Part shown: positions 22,154-30,230 of the stretch, in pieces | Position numbering within the stretch: the stretch's first letter is position 1 | How the letters are laid out: every line of letters begins with the position of its first letter | From: Linnemannia schmuckeri | Taxonomy: Eukaryota; Mortierellomycota; Mortierellomycetes; Mortierellales; Mortierellaceae | Assembly: GCA_029449235.1 (NCBI GenBank) | Contig: JANATG010000021.1 | Span: forward strand, 372,001-436,000 | Reading direction: 5' to 3' | Length of the DNA: 64,000 bases | The notes under the pieces: generated by a model | The model's input: the letters and a program-made list of their open reading frames with translations, nothing else | Told to the model about the DNA's origin: nothing | Databases searched by the model: none | Position numbers and translations under genes: made by a program

Positions 22154-22226
22154 TGCTCACTGCAGGGATCGAACCTGCGGCCTTTGCGTTATTAGCACAA
22201 CGCTCTACCGACTAAGCTAAGCGAGC
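22154..22226 (-). tRNA. tRNA-Ile (AAU)
   Basis: The minus strand folds as a cloverleaf: acceptor GCTCGCT/AGTGAGC, D arm with A box TAGCTTAGTCGG, anticodon loop CTAATAA (anticodon AAT), and T-arm with B box GGTTCGATCCC. Position 22154 is discriminator base A. No intron. Its first 25 nt (plus 22202-22226) recur exactly at 36113-36137 and 39722-39746 as the target duplications of two LINE-B copies, so this full gene is the surviving target of both insertions. The DNA directly upstream is now the 3' end of LINE-B, not its original flank. Confidence 0.93.
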
Positions 22227-22246
22227 CTTGCAAGGGGTCTTGCAAG

Positions 22247-23093
22247 TGTCGTGAATTCACCCTCTTTTATTCACGTGTTTTCTCCCTTTCACGCCACCAA
22301 TTTCCACTATCTTTTTTTGGCCATTAATTACGCCTTACTTTTACCACCGATACTTTTTTTGCTCTCTTTGTTTGTTCCCTTTTCCCCGAACATCCAACAC
22401 GTCGCCTACCATCTTCACCACTATCTATAAGATACCACGACCCCATTGGTTGCACCGTTTCATGAACCCATGATGAGCTAGCAACCCGAGTCAACTTTGT
22501 TTGGCTTTTTCCTTGCTTTTATTCCCTTTTTCTTTTTCTTTTCTTCAACCGTGTTCACGTTGGTTGCTCTTCTCTTTCGACTCGCCCCCTACCCTTTCCG
22601 AGTCTCAACAACCAGAAAGGATGGTACACCAGTTAGTAGTAGTTTCCCGAGTCACTTCTTTTTTCCCATATTCGTGTTATTCTCTCAATTCAGTAGCTTA
22701 GTCCCAGATAGTATAAAAGGACACCTAGAAGGCACGATTGAAACAGCATCTTCGCCCTGTTGTCAATCCTGCTCCTTCTAGGTAAGTCCCTCCTTCCTCC
22801 CCTTTTATCACCACTGTTCATGTCGCTCGAACAGTGTGTCTAATAAATCTTCGCCCTGTTGTCAATCCTGCTCCTTCTAGCATCCCCCTGTGCGCCCGAA
22901 GATCCGCACCACTCTAGTTGTCTCTTACCTGTGTTCGGAGAAGTTCACAGCCCCCTTTCCCTCTTCCTCTACGTTGTCCCTGTCTGTGATCGGAGAGATC
23001 ACAGCCCCCCCTTCCCTCTTCCTCTGTGTCGTCTTTGCCAGTCTAGTTGAGACTGCGTGGTACCTCTTGCAGAAGTTGCTGGAGTCCTCCACA
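22247..23093 (+). repeat. 5' LTR
   Basis: TGTCGTG... to ...CTCCACA. It includes a TATA box at 22711, an AATAAA at 22842-22847, a 34-bp direct repeat (22748-22781 and 22847-22880), and an 8-bp hairpin CACTGTTC/GAACAGTG just before the AATAAA. The second repeat unit ends TTCTAG and the first is followed directly by GTAAGT, so a 99-nt GT-AG intron is possible (22782-22880). Confidence 0.95.
22711..22718 (+). promoter_or_regulatory. LTR TATA box
   Basis: GTATAAAA within the LTR, about 30 bp upstream of the likely transcript start near 22740. The same sequence occurs in the 3' LTR. Confidence 0.65.
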
Positions 23094-23096
23094 AAT

Positions 23097-23108
23097 TGGT
23101 AGCAAAGG
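23097..23108 (+). other. Primer-binding site for tRNA-Met
   Basis: TGGTAGCAAAGG, three nt after the 5' LTR, is perfectly complementary to the last 12 nt (CCA included) of the elongator tRNA-Met encoded at 142-213. Confidence 0.85.
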
Positions 23109-23346
23109 AAGTTTACGTTCCCCCTCCATTCTTGTTGAATTCCGCTCTTTAGCAATCCTTTAATTGCACTTTTGTCTTTTTACCCCACATCCACACTTTA
23201 ATTTTAAGTTAGCTTTTTTTCCCAAATTTTTGTCCCCCGTGCACAACAACACCTGTTCTTTTTTTCTTTTTGCTCTCTATTCCCCCTTCAAAAAAAAAAA
23301 AAAAACACCCGAACAAAAAAAATAACATAACACACAAGACCACACC

Positions 23347-26300
23347 ATGCCTGACACCGACGCAACCACCGTCGATGCACCACGCCGAGTCACGCTTCCC
23401 TCCGACGTGGAGACGTTTGACTTCGCATACCGTGACCCATATGCCGCTAAAATCTGGATTAATCAGATTGCCCTTGCCGCTAAGCTGTGCAGGCTGCCCG
23501 AAGCGGACTGGCCAGCCGCCGCCATCCTCAAGCTCCGAAGTATTGCGCAAGTCTGGGGTCAAAATCTGATCGAGACCCAGCCTGATGTTACCTGGACCGA
23601 GTTCAAGGCCGCCTTCAATCGACAGTTTGGTTCGGAAGAGTTGGAGTCTACTCATCGTGCCAACCTCGCCACCGTAACCTGGGAAAAGTCAGATAACCCC
23701 AACTCGTACTTCCAGCGATATGAGTTTGCAGCCGCCCCCATTGCCTCAGTCCTAACCGATGGTGAGAAGATTCACCAGTTCAAGACTCAGGGTCCTCCCT
23801 TTCTCGCACGTTATTTGATCGAGAGACAAGTCAAGACGTGGGAAGATGTCAAGACCGCTTGTGAGATCAAGTCACAGATGAACCAGCAGTTGGGCATTAC
23901 CTCTCAGTCTGCTCTGAACCGTCAAGCTGGACGTCAGCACGCTTCCCATCATCGAGCCAGCCCTCCCTTATATACACCCTCCTTTACCCCGGGTCGTACA
24001 CCTAGGAATGTTGTATTCCAACAACCCAACGTCGCCCCCCGTACCTCCATCTCCGGCAACCCTTCGACCGGATTCGTTACCAATCGTAGGCAGAGTGCCG
24101 TGCACCCCTTTGCAAGACCCTCTGGCCCTCCCCAAAACCAGTTCCGTCGCGACAGCAACGTTGGCCGTCGAGACTCCGGTCCTACCCCTATGGAGATTGA
24201 CTCCATTAGTTGTTTCAACTGCCGCGGCAACCACAAAGTCGCGCAGTGTGCTCAGCCAGCGACCTGTCACGGATGTGGACAGACTGGCCACTATAAGGCA
24301 GGATGCCCTAGTAGGAACAAGTCGAGTTCCTCATCGTCATCTGAGTCACGTCGTCATCCTCCCGCCACCCATATGACTGTGGTCGAGGCTCACGAGTTTG
24401 ACCCTCATGCCTTCCCCCTTGTTGTTATTCCGCTTGATGTTACCGGAACCCAGTTCGAAGCCCTTGTAGATAATGGCGCGAACGTCAATGTTGTCTCAGA
24501 GGAGGCACTTGAGAAAATTCGTCTGCTGGACCCCACCGCTGTTGAGAGCGAGGAGCGGGTCAGCCAACCACTACCATTACGTCTTGCGCTCGGGAAGAGC
24601 GAAGATAGCAATGCCCTCGGACAAGTTGTCGTCCGAATTACAGTTGGAACCATGGCCCATTCCATCCGAGCAACTATTGTCCGCAAGTTGGCGCGCGACT
24701 TTTTCCTCGGCATCCCATGGATGGCCAAGTTTAAGCCCCACATGGACTGGGAGCAGTACACTTTATCCTGGACCTACGGAGGTCAGGACTTTGAAGTCAA
24801 GGCTATGTCGAAGCCTTCGCCGCAACTCCTTGCCGAGCTGGAAGAGCCCCTCCTCGGTACCGTACACGCCGATGTGCAGAAGTTTGCCAAAACCGTCGAT
24901 ACGAAAGATACGATCGATGCAGGAGTGATCTGGGTATTGCAAACGGCAGTACCAGACACTCAACCCGAGTCGGTTCAAGTTGAGAACCCTACCGCCCCCC
25001 TAACCGCTGAGCAACGGCAACAAGTTGATGCCCTGGTCGAAGAGTACGCCAACGACGTGTTCGCGCCTTTGACTGATCTCCCTCTTCCGCGCCCCGGATT
25101 TGATCATGAGATCCCCACTGGAGATGCAGCGCCTGTGGCCAAGAAGGCCTACAAGATGTCGCCGCTGGAGCTTCGTGCTCTACGAGAGCAGTTGGATGAG
25201 CTGCTCGAGCTGGGTTACATTCAGCCCTCTACGTCGCCCTGGGCCGCTCCGGTACTATTTGTCAAGAAGAAGGATGGTTCTTTACGACTATGTATCGATT
25301 ATCGAGGACTTAACGCGATCACCACCAAGAACAAGTATCCGCTGCCATTACTTGACGAGTTTTTCGATCGATTCCAAGGTGCCAAGTACTTCAGCAAGTT
25401 GGACCTACAGCAAGGCTATCATCAGCTCCGAATCGCCGAAAAAGACATCCCCAAGACAGCCTTCTCCACTCGTTATGGACATTTCGAGTACCGTGTCATG
25501 TCCTTTGGCTTAACTAACGCCCCGGCCTCTTTTCAAGGCCTTATGAACCACGTCTTCCACGATCACCTGGATAAACACATTGTCGTGTTTCTTGACGACA
25601 TCCTCGTCTTCTCCAAAACTTTTGAAGACCACCTCAAGCACACCCGCCTCGCCCTCGAACTCCTTCGACAGCATAAACTGCACGCCAAGAGAAGCAAATG
25701 CGAGTTCGGCACCTCCTCCATTACCTTTGTCGGTCATGTTATATCCAACCAAGGCATTCAAGTCGACCCTGCCAAAACCAAGGCTCTCCTCAACTGGCCG
25801 ATACCCAAGAATGTCCAACAGCTGCGATCCTTTATGGGTTTTGTCAACTACTACCGTCGTTTCGTTTATAAGCTGGCGGAAGTCGCCGGCCCTCTCTTCA
25901 GTCTGTTAAAGGATGGACCCGGCCATAACAAGTCTAAGACTCGACCGCTTGCCTCGTGGGGCCCGGTTGAGCAAGCCGCCTTTGATGGAGTTCGTCATCT
26001 ATTGATGACTCCCCCAACCTTACTCTGTGGAGACCCAAACAAGCCGTTCATTATGGAGACTGACGCATCCGATGATGCAACCGGTGGAGTGTTGTATCAA
26101 GAGTTGGATGGCAAGAAACATCCAGTCGCTTACGAGTCTCGCAAGCTCAAGGCTGCCGAGCGAAACTACCCAGTACACGAAAAAGAGATGCTGGCGATCG
26201 TGCATGCGTGCCGAGCTTGGCGATCCTATGTGCTGGGAGCACCAGAGAACGTCGTCTTTACGGACCATGCCAGCCTGAGGTTTATTTTTTCTCAGCCACA

Positions 26301-28032
26301 CCTCAGTCAGAGAGTTACTCGATGGGTCGAATTCCTGGCGCCATACAACCTCTCCATCCAGTATAAGCCTGGAAAGACCAATGCTGCCGCCGATGCCTTG
26401 TCCCGTCTCGAGATAAATAGTGTCCACCCTACTCGACACATCGATACCTGGGATTGGCCCCTCCTTGTCCCTGATTTTTTATTATCAGGCACTTTCCCTC
26501 CTGGTACCGACCCTACCATCAAAAAGCTTGTACGTCAGCAAGCCCCTCTTTTCGTCGTGAAGGAAGGAGAATTGTTCCGCTTAGTTGAAGAAGCCTCAGT
26601 TCCCTTCGTACCCTATGTCGAGCGCATGGATCGTCTTTCAGAGTTGCATGCCGACCTTGGTCACCTTGGTCAGTCTGGTACCTATGACTTGGCCAAGACG
26701 CGTATGTGGTGGCCAACCCTCCGCTCCGACATCAAGATATTGACTCGAGAATGTCAACCCTGCCAGCTTGTGAAGCCTGGGAGCCGATCGGTGGCTCCTT
26801 TACATCCCTTGGCTCCGGCGCGTCCTTTTGAACGATGGGGTATCGATTTCATAGGACGCATGCCTCTTACCAAGCAAGGCAATCGATGGATCATCACTGC
26901 CATCGACTACGCGACCAATTGGCCAATTGCTCGTGCCATTCCTGATGCCACCGCCGAAGCAGTCGCCACGTTCCTGTATGAGGAAGTCTTTCTCCAGTTT
27001 GGGTGCCCTTCTGAGATTGTGAGCGACCGAGGCTCCAACTTCATGTCGGATGTCCTGCAGCGCTATCTTCAGAAGCTGAACATCAAGCATATGGCTACCT
27101 CCGCCTATCACCCCCGGTCTAATGGCAAGTGTGAGCGCCTTAATGGTGTTATCGGACACATGCTTAACAAGTATGTTGGTGCTCATCGCGTCCGCTGGGA
27201 TCAATACCTCCACCAGGCCCTATTCGCATGTCGTGTACACATCTCGCAACGTACACAAGTCTCCCCCTTCAAGTTGGTGTATGGTATCGAGCCGCGTATC
27301 CCCGAAGATCCAGTCCGTCCGTTTCTGTTTGATTTTACGGACCCTAGCGATTTTTTGGAACACCGAAGGAAAACCTTCAAGGAGATCGATGAGCTTCGAG
27401 AGGCTCACCTCCAAACTCAGCAAGATGCAGCGTCAGATATGGTCAAGAGACATGCAGAGTCGCATGTTATCGAGGACGCGAAGTTTGCCGTGGGTGACTT
27501 TGTCCTCGTCAAGAACTACGGTCGCAAGAAGTTGGAACCCCACTGGTATGGTCCTTTGGAGGTCGTTCGAGTTACGCCTCTTTCCACCTATCAGCTTCGT
27601 TGGGGTGATGGTGTACCTAAGGAGGATTTGGTACACCAGGACCGTTTGAAGCTCGCCAAGGCCCCGAATGATGCCACTCAGCGCAAGGCTTGGTTCAGCA
27701 AGACTCGTTTTGCCATGGAGTCTGTTCGCGACAACAATGATGATGGTCTGCCCGATGAGTCGTTGGAGAACGATGAAGACCGTCGTGTGTCTGACGCCCA
27801 CGAGCAGCAGCGCGCGAATGAGGAGTATCTCGCCCGCCGCGGTCCTAATTACCAAGCACCTATGATGGGCTCCGCTGAAGACGCAGCCCGTGTGTATCGA
27901 CAAGAGCTCGCAAAAATTAATTCACGCCGCCCTCGTCAAATTCAGCAGCTGCAGATGATGCAACTCCCTTTTCCACCTCCCCAGTCGTCGCCCATTCCCG
28001 CCTATTGCCTCAAGGCCTGTTCGACCATGTAA
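23347..28032 (+). CDS. Gag-Pol polyprotein of Ty3/gypsy retrotransposon
   Basis: One uninterrupted frame of 1561 residues holds Gag and Pol without a frameshift between them. Gag (1-~320) ends in two zinc knuckles near residues 287-320: CFNCRGNHKVAQC, one residue shorter than the norm, and CHGCGQTGHYKAGC. Protease: LVDNGANVNVV near 372, with DNG instead of the usual DTG/DSG. Reverse transcriptase: SPWAAPVLFVKKKDGSLR, RLCIDYRGLN and the active-site FLDD near 750. RNase H: METDAS near 905 and TDHASL near 975. Integrase: H-X-H and CX2C zinc site near 1100-1140, catalytic GIDF Asp near 1167, SDRGSNF Asp near 1227 and CERLNG Glu near 1264, then a GPY/F-like module near 1383-1440. I see no clear chromodomain. 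The order PR-RT-RH-IN defines the Ty3/gypsy class. The ATG at 23347 follows ACC and is the first of the frame. Confidence 0.96.
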   Translation: MPDTDATTVDAPRRVTLPSDVETFDFAYRDPYAAKIWINQIALAAKLCRLPEADWPAAAILKLRSIAQVWGQNLIETQPDVTWTEFKAAFNRQFGSEELESTHRANLATVTWEKSDNPNSYFQRYEFAAAPIASVLTDGEKIHQFKTQGPPFLARYLIERQVKTWEDVKTACEIKSQMNQQLGITSQSALNRQAGRQHASHHRASPPLYTPSFTPGRTPRNVVFQQPNVAPRTSISGNPSTGFVTNRRQSAVHPFARPSGPPQNQFRRDSNVGRRDSGPTPMEIDSISCFNCRGNHKVAQCAQPATCHGCGQTGHYKAGCPSRNKSSSSSSSESRRHPPATHMTVVEAHEFDPHAFPLVVIPLDVTGTQFEALVDNGANVNVVSEEALEKIRLLDPTAVESEERVSQPLPLRLALGKSEDSNALGQVVVRITVGTMAHSIRATIVRKLARDFFLGIPWMAKFKPHMDWEQYTLSWTYGGQDFEVKAMSKPSPQLLAELEEPLLGTVHADVQKFAKTVDTKDTIDAGVIWVLQTAVPDTQPESVQVENPTAPLTAEQRQQVDALVEEYANDVFAPLTDLPLPRPGFDHEIPTGDAAPVAKKAYKMSPLELRALREQLDELLELGYIQPSTSPWAAPVLFVKKKDGSLRLCIDYRGLNAITTKNKYPLPLLDEFFDRFQGAKYFSKLDLQQGYHQLRIAEKDIPKTAFSTRYGHFEYRVMSFGLTNAPASFQGLMNHVFHDHLDKHIVVFLDDILVFSKTFEDHLKHTRLALELLRQHKLHAKRSKCEFGTSSITFVGHVISNQGIQVDPAKTKALLNWPIPKNVQQLRSFMGFVNYYRRFVYKLAEVAGPLFSLLKDGPGHNKSKTRPLASWGPVEQAAFDGVRHLLMTPPTLLCGDPNKPFIMETDASDDATGGVLYQELDGKKHPVAYESRKLKAAERNYPVHEKEMLAIVHACRAWRSYVLGAPENVVFTDHASLRFIFSQPHLSQRVTRWVEFLAPYNLSIQYKPGKTNAAADALSRLEINSVHPTRHIDTWDWPLLVPDFLLSGTFPPGTDPTIKKLVRQQAPLFVVKEGELFRLVEEASVPFVPYVERMDRLSELHADLGHLGQSGTYDLAKTRMWWPTLRSDIKILTRECQPCQLVKPGSRSVAPLHPLAPARPFERWGIDFIGRMPLTKQGNRWIITAIDYATNWPIARAIPDATAEAVATFLYEEVFLQFGCPSEIVSDRGSNFMSDVLQRYLQKLNIKHMATSAYHPRSNGKCERLNGVIGHMLNKYVGAHRVRWDQYLHQALFACRVHISQRTQVSPFKLVYGIEPRIPEDPVRPFLFDFTDPSDFLEHRRKTFKEIDELREAHLQTQQDAASDMVKRHAESHVIEDAKFAVGDFVLVKNYGRKKLEPHWYGPLEVVRVTPLSTYQLRWGDGVPKEDLVHQDRLKLAKAPNDATQRKAWFSKTRFAMESVRDNNDDGLPDESLENDEDRRVSDAHEQQRANEEYLARRGPNYQAPMMGSAEDAARVYRQELAKINSRRPRQIQQLQMMQLPFPPPQSSPIPAYCLKACSTM

Positions 28033-28055
28033 TGTTGCCGGGACGGCTCCAATCT

Positions 28056-28066
28056 AAGTGGGGGAG
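28056..28066 (+). other. Polypurine tract
   Basis: AAGTGGGGGAG directly precedes the 3' LTR, where plus-strand DNA synthesis would be primed. Confidence 0.85.
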
Positions 28067-28914
28067 TGTCGTGAATTCACCCTCTTTTATTCACGTGTTT
28101 TCTCCCTTTCACGCCACCAATTTCCACTATCTTTTTTTGGCCATTAATTACGCCTTACTTTTACCACCGATACTTTTTTTGCTCTCTTTGTTTGTTCCCT
28201 TTTCCCCGAACATCCAACACGTCGCCTACCATCTTCACCACTATCTATAAGATACCACGACCCCATTGGTTGCACCGTTTCATGAACCCATGATGAGCTA
28301 GCAACCCGAGTCAACTTTGTTTGGCTTTTTCCTTGCTTTTATTCCCTTTTTCTTTTTTCTTTTCTTCAACCGTGTTCACGTTGGTTGCTCTTCTCTTTCG
28401 ACTCGCCCCCTACCCTTTCCGAGTCTCAACAACCAGAAAGGATGGTACACCAGTTAGTAGTAGTTTCCCGAGTCACTTCTTTTTTCCCATATTCGTGTTA
28501 TTCTCTCAATTCAGTAGCTTAGTCCCAGATAGTATAAAAGGACACCTAGAAGGCACGATTGAAACAGCATCTTCGCCCTGTTGTCAATCCTGCTCCTTCT
28601 AGGTAAGTCCCTCCTTCCTCCCCTTTTATCACCACTGTTCATGTCGCTCGAACAGTGTGTCTAATAAATCTTCGCCCTGTTGTCAATCCTGCTCCTTCTA
28701 GCATCCCCCTGTGCGCCCGAAGATCCGCACCACTCTAGTTGTCTCTTACCTGTGTTCGGAGAAGTTCACAGCCCCCTTTCCCTCTTCCTCTACGTTGTCC
28801 CTGTCTGTGATCGGAGAGATCACAGCCCCCCCTTCCCTCTTCCTCTGTGTCGTCTTTGCCAGTCTAGTTGAGACTGCGTGGTACCTCTTGCAGAAGTTGC
28901 TGGAGTCCTCCACA
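28067..28914 (+). repeat. 3' LTR
   Basis: Matches the 5' LTR throughout, with one extra T in the run near 28352. It carries the same TATA box, AATAAA, internal 34-bp repeat and hairpin. Confidence 0.96.
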
Positions 28915-29229
28915 CAAGGTGATTTATTGCGGAGCACCCCATTCCGACGCAGTGGTGTGGTGCTCCCTAAATGCATGATAGGCTCATATTCATATAAAGA
29001 AGGGGTTTCCCGGCAGGGGCTGATAACAGAAAAATGGCTGCTCGAAACAAAAGGGAGGCGAGGGACCAAGGAGTAGGAGGGAGGGGGCTGGAGTCCAAAC
29101 AATAAATGGGTATGGGGGGGTAGAAGTACAGAGGGGGAGGGGGAGGAGAGAGAAAATAAAAGATAAAAAATAAAATAAAAGTAAATAAATAAAAAAGAGA
29201 AGAAAAAAAAGAGAGACGAAAAGAACTAT

Positions 29230-29748
29230 CTAGCGACGTGACCAGAAAAGACGAGCGGCTTCTCCAAAGGTGGCCAGAGCATCTTGATAGGCCTTCAAAT
29301 GAGGGTCTGGGATGTATCGGGAGATATCGTGACGGAGGGCTTGTTCATGTTCTTGCAGATAAGCATAGCGCTTCCGAATCCATTGTAACTGATCTGGATT
29401 GAGAAACGAGTCGCTTGCCTGTTGGGAGACTTCGTCCAATTCCTGGCACGTCAGGTTCCAACGACGTTGCAACGCTTCGGGGAAGCTTTCCAAGGGAGCC
29501 TTGTTAGACTGGACAGGGAGGACCTTCTGGGCAGGGTAAGAAGTGGCATTGGCTTGTTCCTCAGCATGGGGTGGGTTCTCAGGCTCATTGGAGTTGAGGA
29601 TAACGGGGGCCTGCTGGGTAATGAACGAGGCGTTGGCCTCCTCGTTTTCCGAAGGGGCGGGAGAGGGGCTTCTTACGGAGGTCGTGCGGCGGCCGGTTTG
29701 GCTGCCTGTGTAGGACTTGGTGGAAATGGAAGGGTGCTTGTTGGTCAT
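29230..29748 (-). CDS. LINE-B ORF3 (copy 1), unknown 172-aa protein
   Basis: I do not recognise this protein. It lies about 480 nt downstream of the ORF2 stop in element orientation, just after a 40-nt A-tract (29805-29844 on the plus strand as T). The N-terminal half is Ser/Pro/Asn/Glu-rich and looks disordered; the C-terminal half looks helical, with LQRRWNLTCQELDEVSQQ and LQWIRKRYAYLQEHEQALR, ending LFWSRR. The same ORF is open in copy 2 with only a few substitutions (for example Gly/Val and Val/Gly changes) and the same start and stop. A third ORF after the reverse transcriptase is unusual for a LINE. Confidence 0.7.
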   Translation of the reverse strand: MTNKHPSISTKSYTGSQTGRRTTSVRSPSPAPSENEEANASFITQQAPVILNSNEPENPPHAEEQANATSYPAQKVLPVQSNKAPLESFPEALQRRWNLTCQELDEVSQQASDSFLNPDQLQWIRKRYAYLQEHEQALRHDISRYIPDPHLKAYQDALATFGEAARLFWSRR

Positions 29749-29803
29749 GGAGGAGAATAGGGGAGGAGAAAGTGTTGAAGGAGTGTGCTTTGCTTGCTTT
29801 TTG

Positions 29804-29845
<42 letters not shown>

Positions 29846-30230
29846 GAATGAGGAGAAAAAAGAAAAAAAGAGAAGAGAAAAGTAAATGGAGGGTAGAGGA
29901 GAACAAATGAGGCAGAGGGCAGGGGATTGTGAAGATGGGGAAGGATGTGAGAATGGAGAGAAGAAAGAAAGAAAAAGTGGGAATGACCATTTCGACACTT
30001 TTTTTAACTGTCAACTTGCCAATGCCTCATGGTCCTGTTGGGGATGAAATGGTTGGGGTGCTTGCATGAAGTGAGAAGGAAGATGGCGTGATGCAAGCCC
30101 TCATGACCTGATTGGTTAATGAGTGACATGCAAAAGAAAAAAAGAAAAAAGAGAGTTTGCATGAATGGGAATGAGAAAAAGAGGGAAAAAGGAAAAAATA
30201 AAAAGGGAAAGAAGGGGAAGACAGAAATAG

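Larger units (their letters stand above)
22247..28914 (+). mobile_element. Ty3/gypsy LTR retrotransposon, complete and recent
   Basis: A 6668-bp element with LTRs of 847 and 848 bp that I find identical except for one T in a pyrimidine run, TG...CA ends, a primer-binding site, a single gag-pol ORF and a purine-rich tract. CAAG at 22243-22246 and 28915-28918 is the target duplication; the empty site is preserved at 36150-36165 in LINE-B copy 2 (CTTGCAAGGTGATTT), proving the boundaries. It sits inside the 3' terminus of LINE-B copy 1. Intact ORF and near-identical LTRs point to a very recent, possibly competent element. Confidence 0.97.

Noticed and set aside
22750..22880. CRISPR-like direct repeats
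   Set aside because: Only two units, within an LTR of a eukaryotic retrotransposon; no array.
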